Shown piece by piece: positions 37,802 through 49,849 of a stretch of DNA of 64,000 bases (its first letter is position 1; each line of letters opens with the position of its first letter). The notes under the pieces are model-generated. The model was not told where the DNA came from, searched no databases, and saw only the letters and a program-made list of their open reading frames with translations. The position numbers and the translations under genes were made by a program. The DNA is from Adiantum capillus-veneris (Eukaryota > Streptophyta > Polypodiopsida > Polypodiales > Pteridaceae): assembly GCA_014529385.2 (NCBI GenBank), contig CM043971.1:54037209-54101208 (forward strand), in the 5' to 3' direction.

Positions 37802-38479
37802 ACATTTACCCTCTGTGATCAGCTTACAGCCATTCTAGAAATCTTCTACATAACAGCCATTTGGATTGAAGTGAACCTGCAAACCCTGCTCAACCATTTG
37901 TCCAATAGAAACAAGATTCTTTGTAATGTTTGGGACATGAAGTACATCTGCTAAGTACTTTGATTTCCCACTCTTCGTATTTAGAGGTATGTCCCCTACA
38001 TGAGCAATGTCTGCACATATTCTGACACATCTGGTTTGCGCATATCTCTAAACCACTCTCCACGAGACGTCATGTGATTAGAGGCACCTGAATCCACATA
38101 CCAAACATCATGTTGGGTGGAATTCTCTGCAGTCATTGTATTCATTACATGCTGCATAACAAACATGCGCTCGTTTTTGCTGTCATCTGCATCTCTGCTA
38201 GTAGATGCATAGTTGCCCTGTTCTCTCTTTCCACTTTCTTTTCCCTTTGGACAGTCACGTGACATGTGACCTCTTTCACCACAAGTCCAACATTCTCTGC
38301 TATCTGGAGTATGTTGCTGCTTGCTTGATCCTGCACCATGACCTCTTTGACTCCCCCTGCCTTGAGACTGGTTTCCCCTGCCACCTGTATTGTTTTGATT
38401 TGATTGACCTTCCAGAAATTGGCCCCTGCAACCCCTTGGGCCTCGACCACGACCTCTACCTCTACCTCTGTTGGAGTTA

Positions 38480-39120
38480 GAATAGAAGGCCTATTCAGAA
38501 TTATTTCTGCCATGAGAAGAAGATGTGTCAAGGTTCTTCTCCTCCAGAATAAGCATAGAAATCAAATCTTGGAACACGGGGATGTCGTCTCTTGTATTCA
38601 TGGAAGACCTGAAATGTACATAATCATCTCCTAAACCATCTAAGCATGCACGGACAATGTCATCATCTTCCACTGAGACTTTAATAGATCCAAGAGCCTC
38701 AATGATACTCTTGATCTTCAAAGCATAATCATTGATGGAGAGGTTGTTCCTCTTAACCTGATTTAGCTCTGACTTTAGTTGAAGCTTCCTGGCCTTGGTG
38801 TTCACCTCGAACACTCTGCCTAAGTTTTTCCATGCAATGGCGGGGGTTTCAGCATCCTGTAGATAGCCCATCATGCCATCTGTGATGCTCATAGAAAGCC
38901 AATACATCACTTTGCTCTGGCCTTGTTGCCAGTCCCTCAAAGCTTTCCTTTGTTCTGCTGTAGCATTTGCCTCGGGAATCTCTGGTTCCTTTTCATTGTC
39001 TCCTTCTACATAGTCCCAATAACCTTTTCCTTTTAGGAAATTTGTTATTCTGAACTTCCATGCAGGGTAGTTATTTTTCTCAAGCTTCTCAGTAACAATC
39101 TAACTGAAACCGTCAGACAT
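38480..39120 (-). pseudogene. Copia-2 gag
   Basis: The sequence begins MSDGFS near 39,120 and includes W-FRITNFLKGKGYWDYVEG-like sequence, QSKVMYWLSMSITDGM, AWKNLGRVFEV and LEEKNLDTS, a UBN2-type gag. A knuckle CWTCGERGHMSRDC follows at about 38,250-38,292. Confidence 0.82.
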
Positions 39121-39232
39121 CTTGAAGCACTAAGACAAAATAGCTGCAATCTGCAAAAACCTGTAAATCTGCTGAACCTGCTATCGTGGTACCTGTAACG
39201 CTTTCTACACTCAACGAGTGTCCACAATCAAG

Positions 39233-42200
39233 CATACATACAACCACTGTACTTGTACAATAAATCTCTGTATACTGCACTTTGGAGACCTGTTCAGAAA
39301 CTGGTTGTTCTGAATGATTGAGAATAAACCAAATTGCATGGTCAAACCACATAATGTTGGAATCACATGAGGCTTTAGGGTCCAGAAACTTGCATGCACA
39401 TTTTAGATAAGGCCAAAAAACATTCCAAACGAACTCAATGTAGAAGTTCGGATTGCTTTGAGCAAACTCCATATTCCCTTTTGTACGAATGAATAGATTA
39501 GCATTAGACACACATTTGGAATGGCTAACAAAGTTGAGGCTAAAGGGCACCTTGATGAGTTCCCCTTTGTCCAAGATCTGCCCACCTTTTAGAACCTTGA
39601 GTCTACAATCCTTCGCAGTGGAAGCAGGGAGGTTGGCTAGATAAACCCATGTTTCAATTAAGAGAGGTTCCAAAAAGGCTTTGTTGGGGAGGACCCAAAG
39701 TTGATGTTCAACCTCAAATGATTCGACTTCTACTTGTCTTATCTGGCAGAAAGAGGAATACTTTGGAAACTTTGGGAACCATCTCAAACAAGTTAGAGTC
39801 ACTGAGGGAGCAATGGTTGTTTTGAAATTCTTTGACAACCTCCAAAGTAGCACTATCTCTGCAGAAGATATTGCCAGCTTATGGGATAGTAGGAGTAGTA
39901 GGGGTACTAATAAAAGTTAGATTGAAGCCACATAATTTTTTAAAGAAGGTTGGACATTTCAGCGCCAGAGGAAGAGAACTGAGCTAAATCCTGGTTGTAT
40001 TGTAAAGTAAGTACAAGCAATTGGGCAATGTATTGGGAGATCATAGCAACACCATCCTTACTATCCTTGTCTAAAGTGTCCAGGATTTTGACCCAATCAT
40101 GAGAAGAGATTATGTGTAAAATAGAAGACTTGCTGTCAGAAGCCAGGGCAGATTCATAGGTAAGTTGTGATGCTTCCAACTTGCTTATACATCTCAAGAC
40201 TAGGGAGTTGCCACAGAAAGAGGTTTGGAAGCTAACTCAAGACCTTGGGAAAGTGATAAGGCCTGTAATAAACGATTTTTGATGAGTTAGAAAGAGATTA
40301 TTTAGGTTAGGAGATTACCAAACTTTTGGCCTTTCAGGCAAGAAAGGGCCTAGATTTAGGGGCACATTCTTTTTTGGGGGGATGGTCTTTAAGGTACAGT
40401 CTAATTTGTTCTTGAATCCTTGCACGTTTCTCTGGGTCCTGGATGACTCTCATCTGAGCAGTCATTTTAAATTGAGTGTGGTCCTGAAAGATTATATAAA
40501 AATCAAGGTTAGTATAGGGGGATTCACCTGCAATTCTAAAACCGACAAAATCAAAAGACTACGATAGCCGTGAGCAAGAATCCGGAACTATAGTCTAAGA
40601 GGGACCGCCTAGCACCAGCCAACCTAAACATGAATTATAGACGGTGGGTATGACTTAGCTCTATAGTCTAAACAAATCTTACTTTATGTGTCAAAAAACC
40701 AGTGTTTAAGGCATTAGACTCGAACATTATGATGCAAAAACCATACATGCGTAAAAAAACCAACCTATTATGCATAGTCATTAATGGTACAAAAAAAAGG
40801 AGCAGAATGTAATTTTGCAGAACAAAGCCATTTTGGTAGGTTACCGACCTGAGAAGCCACATCATGTTCAACCAACTCCATAGCACCACAATAAGCAGGT
40901 AAAAGGAAAGCCCTCACTTTCAAATACACACAAAATATGCAAAACAAGGCTAAGTGAGGGGCCAAAGCAACCCTCACCTCCTTATATAGAAAGCCCAACA
41001 GGTGGAGGCATCAAGTAATTTCAAGCTTGAAAGATTTCCCACACGATCTGCACTTTCAGTCCAACCCAAATCTCAAGGCTCAAGAAACAAGAGGTGGCCG
41101 CCATGGTAGTCATTGTAGGGGTTAAGTTCGGAGAGAGGCGGCGGACTGTCATAAGCAGCGAGCTTGCAAGTGGTTCAACAAGAAAGAGAGATTCAGTAGC
41201 GTTGAAAAGAGTGAGGCACAATAATGGGTGTAATATGTCATTATGCATGTTCACTACCAGTGGGTCATAATTTGCTACAAATATCGAGAGTTAGTGACTG
41301 GCAAGGTAGGCGCCTTGTGACAGGTGGAGTCCCATGTAGGCTAAAAAAATATGGCCCCTTAAGAAGGCAGTAGTCCCACAAGGGGTTCAAGGTGTTAGGC
41401 TCCATGTTTATAAGGGAGGTAGGCTATCCAAGCTAGGCGGTCTGGTGTTAAATGCCAAAGAAATGCATAGGTCACCCCAGGGGGTAATTGAAAAAATCCC
41501 ACATAACTGATGTAATTTTGTTAATTGACCAAAGTTAGTGGTTAAGTACCTCAAAAGAGGCAACTAAAAAAATCAAACAATGTATGTTATACAAGCGTAG
41601 CAGTACCTTAAGGTCAAAATATTCCCAGTTTTGGAGGGAGAGTTGTGGGGGCATGGTCAAAAGGAAACCCATATATGTGTATGTGAGTGTGTGTGTGTGT
41701 GTGTGTGTGAGTGCAAATGGATGAAGCTACATTCAGTTTACTAAAAGTACCTCTGTGTGTCTGTGTGTCTGTGGCTTTGAACCACAAACTGAATATGCAG
41801 AGGATACTCTGTACCTGTATAATATTGGCTTGTCAGAGGGGGAGGAGACAATAAAGGCATTTGGAGGGGGAGGCCATTTGGAATATCAAAGGGGTGGGAG
41901 CCCTAGTCTGTAGTAGGATGGTGGGTTGCAGACCATCTTGACAAGGGCGGGGCACATTAACCCCAGTAGCATAAACAATAGAGCCCCAATTATTTCCAAG
42001 AAGGAAGAAAAATAGGAGCTTCCCAATAATTTGATGAGAGTTGTATTAAGGGAATAGTCTTATTAGGCAAGCAACCCTTAGGAGTTAGAGTGTAAAGCAA
42101 TCAGACCGGTTAGGAGATTAAAAATCCAAATTCTTTAAGATCCAAGAAACCAGGGGTCCTAAAATGATGACAACATAAAACGTCCCCTTCAACCAAAGGC

Positions 42201-42494
42201 AAGGAACTATCGGATCTTCGAGAGATAATCCAAGAAAGTCGGGGAAGTGACGTGCAAAATTCTATGATTTTGCTAATATAATCTACTCACCATTTTGAGT
42301 TTTGCCACACAAAAAAAAAAAAACTCCCCTTCAATCAAAGGTAAAAAGTGTAAGGTAATCACCCACAAGACAATATAAAAAATAAATCCAATAAGCATAT
42401 CATAAATGAGATTCACCCCACAGTCTATCCTCAAGGTATCAAGCAAAGGATATATAAGTGTACATCCCCACACCACCAAGCCCCAATGCAAGTG
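39233..42494. other. Unassigned sequence with unrecognised open frames
   Basis: Minus-strand open frames at about 39,400-39,853 and 39,940-40,197 have protein-like translations (YLANLPASTAKDCRLKVL; HDWVKILDTLDKDSKDGVAM) that I cannot assign. They may be remains of one older gene or element. The rest has no coding signal. A (GT)n tract is at 41,690-41,709, and a purine run followed by TGTGGGGGCATGG at 41,638-41,663 looks like a retrotransposon 3' junction. Confidence 0.4.
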
Positions 42495-42626
42495 GAACCA
42501 TTGGTTGCAACCTCATGCTGTATTCCAGAATATCGAATGGGGATTGTATATACATACAGGAGGGTCACCATGGCAACCCACCACACAAAAGCTAATCAAT
42601 AGCCGAACATCCAATACCATCCTCTG

Positions 42627-42670
<44 letters not shown>

Positions 42671-42957
42671 GTGCTTGGAGATGGAATCATGCATACAGAC
42701 GCTATTATGTAAGAGACTAGCCTATCACAATACCAGTTCGTCAAGGAGTATGTAAGAGACCAACCTGCAGATAGCGTCACCAAGGAAGAAAGTCGAACAT
42801 AAGTTGCTAGCTTTCAAGCACCTGTGTGTGTATGTGTGTGTGTTTGCTTCCATTGTAGCATAGTGAAGGGGGATTGTATGTACAATAGGAGGTTCATCTT
42901 GGCACTCCTCCCAATGGAAGATCCTCAGTAGTGGAACTTCCAACCCTGTCCTGGCGG

Positions 42958-42995
<38 letters not shown>

Positions 42996-44408
42996 ATTAT
43001 GCATCATGCATAAAGAAGCTTAGTATGTAAAACACCCTACAACACTACCAATGCGTCAAAGAAGAAGGGCAGTATTTGTTCACATGGGCATGAGTATGTG
43101 TGTGTGTGTGTGTAGGTTTGTGTAAGAGAGAGCGAGATCTATTTGTACACGAAGTCGAAGGGAGGGAGGAGGGACAATACATACCTTGAGACGTGTGTGT
43201 CGCGGCAAGTTCATGCCATCTTCAAGGATGTGTCCTACAGATATTTGCAGATGACAACCACAGAGAAGTTCATATGAGCAATAAAAGAGCGATAAGAGAA
43301 AAAACAGTGGCATTTTTTTATGTTGGGGGTTCAGAAGATTTTTCTATTTTTACAAATGTCTAACTGGCATTAAGGGATCATAACTCACCCACATATGGTT
43401 AGGTATGAAGCAGGTTATTGGGACATCCTTTAAATCACGTGTAGGTAGGGTGGGTATGTCAGTTACATAGCATCAAAATATCTCGCTAGATCCAGTTAAA
43501 AGATACATCACAATTTATAAGTCAACCAGCTACCAGTATGTCTTTATGTGTGTGTCGATTTTTAGGTAGAAATAATCAAGCCATTGAGGACACGACTGAA
43601 CTCTTAAAGAGATCATTATCATTGAGAATTTTGAAATATTAAAACAAACCATCATTGAGCCTATGATACTGAGTATGAGCAGATGCTTGAGCTTGACTGC
43701 CAGTGTTTGTGACCTATAGCCAATGGAGGGTAAAAATACATTCTTCTTTCTAGATAAAAATGTGTGTGTGATCCCTACAATCGGACAATGTGGCAAGGGT
43801 AGGGTCTACATGGTGGGAAGCCATTCCTTGTCAAGGATGCTCATAATGAATACATGATAGGGATTCCGAACAAGTATATGGGATGAGACAGAAATCTCTC
43901 ATCTACTAACAGTAAAAACAAGCTGTCCTATTTAAAAATGTATGTGTGTGTGTGTGCACGCGCGCACGCGTGTGTGGGGCCTACCCCCATCCCTGAGGAG
44001 ATGATCCACATGGCAGGAGGTACGGCCCACAATGTAGAGCCCTACCCCCAACCAAATATGAACAATCTAGCGACAAAGAATTCCAAATAATCAGTATGAA
44101 GTGTCCAAAGAAGCATTTATCATATGGAAAGAGGTCACTATGTGGCAAGAGGAGTAGATCGCGAGAGAGAACCTTGGAACCTGTGTCATCAGATCCACCG
44201 GGGAAAAGTCTGAACATGGAACAAGATTGAAAATGGGTATGGGCTACCAACCCTTGTGAAGCATAATCATAATGAAAATACAGGATAGGGATTCCGAACA
44301 AGAATTTGGAATAAGACAGAAAGATCTAAGGGTAAAAACAAGTTGTCATGTTTAAATGTGTGTGTGTGTGTGTGTTTAAGTATGAAAAATCCCCTCATAA
44401 TTGAACTG
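42495..44408 (-). repeat. Dispersed repeat B, copy 2, inverted
   Basis: Reverse complement of 1,879-3,460, with an additional part matching 1,960-2,280 twice and 4,640-4,809 once. (GT)n tracts at 42,631-42,668, 42,959-42,993, 43,097-43,112, 43,941-43,957 and 44,357-44,374 correspond to the (CA)n tracts of copy 1. It ends abruptly at Copia-1 sequence at about 44,408. Confidence 0.75.
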
Positions 44409-44630
44409 AAGTATCATTTCATCAGGGAAATGCTCGAGGATAAGCAACTTCAGCTTGTCAAAGGTCACACCACAGAAAATCCTGCTGATCTACTTACAAA
44501 GGACTTCCCTCAGAGAGCTTTGCGCATTTTTGCAAGCAGTTAGGTGTAGGGTAGTACATCACTTCTCTACGTCTCTTGTATATTAGCTTGTATAGTAGCT
44601 TCTCTCACACTTAAAGTACCACATTGGACT

Positions 44631-44643
44631 TTAAGTGGGAGGT
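44631..44643 (+). other. Copia-1 polypurine tract
   Basis: TTAAGTGGGAGGT directly before the 3' LTR start TGTTGGGG, the usual plant Copia arrangement for plus-strand DNA priming. Confidence 0.8.
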
Positions 44644-44835
44644 TGTTGGGGTATAAAGCCCAATGTGGTCGCCCAGGTAAGTGGGCAGGCCACCAGGTAT
44701 GTACACATATTCTTTTGTAAAAACCTAATAAGAACTCACTATGCTCTACACATTACAGTAGAGCGAGTTCACCATATCGTCGTGCTCTTCTTCTCGCACT
44801 CTCTCTCGCATCGCACTTCCGCTCGTACTCCTTTA
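44644..44835 (+). repeat. Copia-1 3' LTR, 192 bp
   Basis: Starts TGTTGGGGTATAAAGCCC and has the same length as the LTR at 13,768-13,959, with six differences. It is followed by the target duplication GCAAT. Confidence 0.95.
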
Positions 44836-44840
44836 GCAAT

Positions 44841-45894
44841 TAGGGCTTAGGGCACTGGCACACATTTCCCCCATTCATCAAAACGTGAATTTTGCATCCT
44901 AGACATCATATGCGTATGATGTCTGGCTGGCACTTTTACACATGCAAATGTCATTTTTTTTCCACACCAGCCTCTCACCATGCATCATACAACTCACCTA
45001 TCAAGTCTCATGCAAATTGGACCACATCAAGCCACCATTTAGCCAAAAACCGTGAAGTTGGAGTCTTTGGAAAAAATATGAAATTATCCATAGGAAGAAT
45101 GCTCTAAACTTAGAGAAATTTGACACAAAGCATGCACATAGAATATACAACATACCCCAATGCCCAAATATCTATTTTGCAAGCTTAAACATCATACGCA
45201 CATGATGCCTAGACCTGTCATAGAGGGTTTTTATCAGCATTTTAAGTATCTAGATTTTGTTATAATGTCTTATATAGCCTTTGCATCAAGTTTGGGCATG
45301 TTTATACATGAGTTGGTCATTATACACCCCAATTTTCAAATTGAAATGTCGAAAACACCTTCTATGGCCTCGGGCACATGAACACTTGTCCAAATCCATA
45401 TTTTCACATATCAGAGTAATGTACACATAATAAGCAAGTTATACATCAAGTTTGAGCCAAAAAAGCCAACCTAGACATCAGACATGTATGATGTCTAGAC
45501 CCCTTGAATTGACATGCTACTATGTTTTTGAAAACCCCAATACTTTTACCACATTATTATTAGCTTGCCAGCAAATTTTCATCATATTTGGATATCATTT
45601 GACCTACATTTAAGGTGGAAATCAGGGTGCACAAAAGCCATTCATGGCTTTTGACATCCATTTTCAAGCTCAATTTCAAATCTGAGGCTATGGACACCAT
45701 GCACATGCTATACACATCTTATCCGGTAAGATTCAAGCAGTTTTGCATCAACACACATCATATGCGTATGATGTCTATTCACTCATACAGATGCCAAACT
45801 CAACATTTTTCAATATTAACATGTTCACCACATAGTATCAAGGCCATGCATTCAATTTGGACTAGTTTGAGCAAGATTGTGACCACTTGGATCC
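44841..45894 (+). repeat. 286-bp palindromic tandem array, left part
   Basis: Diverged tandem units each carry a 24-bp near-palindrome with core CATCATACGCGTATGATG. Palindromes start at 44,901, 45,187, 45,473 and 45,753, spaced 286, 286 and 280 bp. Between palindromes the units share blocks such as CATCAAGTTTGAGCCAAAA, ATGGC-TC-GGCACATGAA and AAATTGAAAT. The palindromes are better conserved than the intervening sequence. Confidence 0.88.
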
Positions 45895-46611
45895 TGTTAG
45901 GAAATACGACGTAGCTAAGTAGATAATTGAGTAGATTACTTAATGGAGCGAGATAATTTTCACACACAAGAGATTATAGAGTAGAGAGAGAGAGTACACA
46001 AGATATACGTGGTTCAACCAATGTGGGCTACGTTCATGGGAAAGCAGCCGCTCAATGGATTTAGTACTTCAAAACAAGAAGTAGATTACAAGGGATTATA
46101 CCCTTTTGGAGCTCCCACCTTGCTTCACTCTCACCACCTCACACCCACCTTGTTGCATCAACTTCACACTATGAAATGTGTGTAGAAATGGCCTCCTTTT
46201 ATAGGCCAAAAGGGCTTCCCTCTCTCATGAGAGGCAACCATGTGTAGCCGCCCTTGTGTAGGTAAGTCAAAATCGGACCCTCCAATCCGCCCATGTGTGG
46301 CCGCCCTTGAGAAGACAAGTCCGCTTTTGAATTTGGCCACCAGCCACCGGCCATTGACTTTCAACCATTGGCCACCGGCCATTGACTACAGGCTATCGAC
46401 CAACCGGCCAACCAATCGACGTCCAGCCATAATATTTTGACGAAAAGGAATATTCTGGCGCGTGAAAGTTTTGGTTTCCAGTGAGTGATTATATTTTTCG
46501 GTGAGTTATTTTTCTTCACGCACAATGGCTTCTCCTCATAATGGGGGCCTTACAAATATGCATTTTTAACACGAAAAATTACAAGGGGTAAATCAGGCTC
46601 CATACTTAACA
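45895..46611 (-). repeat. Copia-3 3' LTR, 717 bp
   Basis: Same ends as the 5' LTR. A TATA-like CCTATAAAAGG is at 46,195-46,205. It is preceded inward by AAGTGGGAGAT, the purine tract. Confidence 0.93.
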
Positions 46612-46670
46612 ATCTCCCACTTGGAGACAGATCTCCAAACCAAACCTGTGACTACTTTCATCTTGGCTTC

Positions 46671-48292
46671 TTATCCTTGAATGCCGATTGAAGATGAGGA
46701 AAAGCTCAAATTCTCCTTGTTGACCACCTTTGTAAACATGTATGCAGGATTTTCACTTGTATGCTCCATTCCTAGCTTTAGTTGTCCCACTTCCAAAAGA
46801 GTGTGTATGAAGTGATATCTCACCTCAATGTGCCTTGTCCTTGAATGAAAGGCTGAGTTCTTCGCAAGATGGATAGCGCTTTGCCTTGTCCTAGAATGAA
46901 AGGCTGAGTTCTTCGCAAGATGGATAGCGCTTTGGCTATCACTGTACAAGACACAATTGTCTTGTTTGAATCCAAGCTCTTCTAAGAATCTGTGAAGCAC
47001 AAAATTTCTTTGCTTGCCTCCATCATTGCTACATACTTTGCTTTCGTGGTAGAAAGTGAGACCACTTTCTGCAGCTTTGAAGCCCAGCTTATTGCTTTGC
47101 CTCCAACCATGAAGACATAGCCAATAGTGCTCCTTCGAGTATCTTTGTCACCTGCCATATCTGCATCAGCATACCCTTCTAAAAAAGTATTAGTTCCTCC
47201 AAAATACAAATCTTTTGTTGTTGTCCCTTTTAGATACCTAAGTATCCACTTCACAGCTTGCAAGTGCTCTTTATTTGGGTTGTCCATGAACCTACTTACA
47301 ACTCCCACTGCATGTGCAATGTCTGGTATTATCCAGACCATAGCATACATAAGAGAACCTACCACTGCAGCATATGGAAATTTAGACATATAGGCTATCT
47401 CCTCTTGTGTCTTCTGACACATATCCTTGGTTAGTTTAAAGTGACTAGCCAAAGGTGTAGAAACCGTTTTTTCATTTGGCATTGCAAACCTTTCTAGTAC
47501 CTTCTTGATGTAATCCTCTTGAGATAGCTTTATTGTCTTCTTCGTCCTTTCCCTTGATATCTTCATACCAAGTACCCTCTTTGCAACACCTAAATCTTTC
47601 ATTGAAAAAGATTTAGATAGCTCCTATTTTATGTCTTTGATGTCCTGCATGTTAGCACTTGCAATCAACATGTCATCAACATACAACATTAGGATGATGA
47701 ACTTCCCATCTCTCAAATTCTTCATGTAGATGCAATGATCTAAGTTGCATCTTCTGAATCCGTGATCTAACATCCATTGATCAAGCTTCAAGTACCATTG
47801 TTTTGATGCTTTCTTGAAACCATACAAGATTTTATTTAATCTGCAAATCATTTTCTCCTTACCTTTTACTTCATACCCCTTTGGTTGAAGCATGTAAATT
47901 TCCTCCTCTAAGTCGCCGTGGGGGAATGGCATATTTACATCCATTTGCTCAAGATTTAGATCATGAGTAGCCACAAGGCTTAACACAAGCCTAATTGAGT
48001 TCATTTTTACAACAGGAGAAAATATTTCATTGAAGTGAATACCTTTCTTTTGAGAAAACCCTTTTACCACAAGCCTAGACTTGTACCTTTTCTTCCCACC
48101 TTCTTCTTCCTTCAGCTTGTACACCCATTTGTTTTGAAACGCCCGCCTACCTTTAGGCAACTCAACCAACTCCCATGGTTGGTTGTGATGTAATGAGTCC
48201 ATCTCCACTTGCATGCTCTTCGTCCATTCTTCTTTGAATTCGTGTTGCATAGCTTCTTCGTATGATTCTGGCTCTCCAGAATCTGAGATCAA
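46671..48292 (-). pseudogene. Copia-3 reverse transcriptase and RNase H
   Basis: RT landmarks are WVYKLKEE, SRLVVKGFSQKKGIHF, LEQMDVN-PFPHGDLEEEIYM and LYVDDMLIAS near 47,677. RT end and RNase H landmarks are SLMYAMVWIIPDIAHAVG, RYLKGTT, ADADMAGDKDTRRST, YVFMVGGKAISW, SDSQSAIHLAKNSAFHSRT and IEVRYHFIH. Fossil with several breaks. Confidence 0.9.
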
Positions 48293-48854
48293 GAGATGGT
48301 TGAAGGAAGGAACAAACCTTTATGGAGGTCTACTTGCTCTTGTAGATCTTTGGGGAATAGGTTGAGGCTCCTCATTTGGTTGACGTTGTTGCACATTGTC
48401 ACCATTTGCAGTCCGTGAGTCTTCACTGTCCTCAAGCTCCATGTACTCATCACTTGTTTCTTTTGTTTGTTTTCTTTCCAAGTATTCTTTGTACATATTT
48501 TGTTCGTTAAAGATTACAACCCTACTCCTTAAGATTTTACCATCTTCAGGATTCCATAGGAGATACCCAAAGTCACCTTCTCCATAGCCAATGAAGAAAC
48601 ACTTTTTGGACTTTGCATCTAGCTTTGATCATAGGCTTCTATCTGTGTGCATGGAAGACTCACACCCAAACACTTTGATAAATGCATAATTCACCGGTTT
48701 ACCTATCCATGCCTCTTCTGGAACTTCCCCATCCAATGCCGTTGAGGTGACCAATTGATTAAGTACACATACGTACTTACAACTTCTGTCCAAAGCTCAA
48801 GTGGTAGGCCTGCATGTAGCCGCATGCTTTGTGCTCACTCCATGATTGTTCTGT

Positions 48855-49740
48855 TCATCCTTTTCGAAATCCCATTTTGTTAAGGTGACCTTGGGGTTGT
48901 TCTTTGCCTCCAAATTCCATTGCTAGCACAAAGATTTCAAAAGCTTGGCTACAATATTTGCCTCCATTGTCGGATCTAAGGCATTTAACATTAGTATCTT
49001 CTTCATTCTCCACAAAGGCTTTCCACTTTTGAAATATGGAAAACACATCGGATTTATTCTTCATTACATAAACCCATGTTTTCCTTGTCACATCGTCTAT
49101 GAATGTTACATAGTACACTGCACCACCAAGTGATGGTGTACTTGCTGGACCCCAAACATCAGAATGAACCAACTCAAGTTTTTTATTTTTCTTTCATTTT
49201 TAGATTTTTGAAATTTTATCCGCTTTTGTTTACCATAAACACAATCTTTACAGAACTCTAAGTCCACTTCTTTCAAACCTGGTAGAAGCTTCTTTGTTTG
49301 AAGTATGTGCATTCCTTTGGCACTCATATGCGCAAGCTGGTAGTGCCACACCGCACTGTCGACTTCTATAGTTGTTGCACAAGCTGAAGGTTTCATGCTA
49401 ACAGTACACAAGTAAAGTGTACCAACCTTTTCTCCTTTGGCAACCACTAAAGATCCCTTTGAGATCTTCCACCATTTTCTTCCAAATGGAATGTTGTGAC
49501 CTTCATCGTCCAATTGTCTTGTAGAGATCAAATTTTTGCAAAGAGAAGGAACATGCTTAACATCTTTAAGCTTCCATTCATTTCCATTAGCAGTTTTGAC
49601 ACAAATTGTACCTTTGTCGACAATTTCACAAGCTTCATCATCTCCCAAGTATACATATCCAAAATTACCTTTGGTGTAATCTTGGAAATGTTGCTTGTGT
49701 GGTGTCGCATGGAATGAAGCCCCGAAATCTACTATCCAGG
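48855..49740 (-). pseudogene. Copia-3 protease and integrase
   Basis: The protease motif WIVDFGASFHATP lies near 49,732. The pre-integrase region WHYQLAHMSAKGM and CVYGKQKR follows, then the integrase core with HSDVWGPAS, YYVTFIDDVTRKTWVY and LRSDNGGKY. The protease has Phe where Ser is usual after the Asp. Fossil. Confidence 0.85.
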
Positions 49741-49849
49741 AATTACACACATTGTTTAATGAAAGAATTAGAGCATCTTGCTCTACTTTACCTACTACAT
49801 TGGCCTCCGATGTTGGCTTGTTGTCTTGAGACTCTGACTCCTTCTTCTT

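Larger units (their letters stand above)
36345..39120 (-). mobile_element. Copia-2 retrotransposon, shortened copy
   Basis: Ty1/Copia element on the minus strand. Parts seen are gag (about 38,480-39,120), a CCHC knuckle near 38,270, protease near 38,094, integrase (about 37,150-37,730), RNase H (about 36,680-37,150), a polypurine tract at 36,666-36,675 and the 3' LTR from 36,665 down to about 36,345. No RT domain and no 5' LTR were recognised. It is broken, with a few interruptions. It belongs to a different Copia family from Copia-1 and Copia-3 by gag and integrase sequence. Confidence 0.88.
8849..44408. other. Inverted chromosome segment, about 35.6 kb
   Basis: Both ends join one part of Copia-1 to one part of repeat A-B. 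Left: A copy 2 then Copia-1 (minus). Right: B copy 2 (reversed) then Copia-1 (plus). The Copia-1 parts share LTRs (13,768-13,959 and 44,644-44,835) and the 5-bp target duplication GCAAT, and their RNase H coding portions are complementary without overlap. One inversion accounts for the split of both the retrotransposon and the A-B repeat. The alternative of two unrelated insertions or an assembly error is less economical, but only long reads or a related genome can settle it. Confidence 0.8.
44408..44835 (+). mobile_element. Copia-1 retrotransposon, 3' part (end of RNase H, PPT, 3' LTR)
   Basis: The last part of Copia-1, beginning at KYHFIREMLED in RNase H and running through HTTENPADLLTKDFP to the stop near 44,540. 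A 3' untranslated stretch, a polypurine tract and the 192-bp LTR follow. It is on the plus strand, opposite to the 5' part at 8,849-13,959. The target duplication GCAAT at 44,836-44,840 matches the one beside the 5' LTR. Confidence 0.9.
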
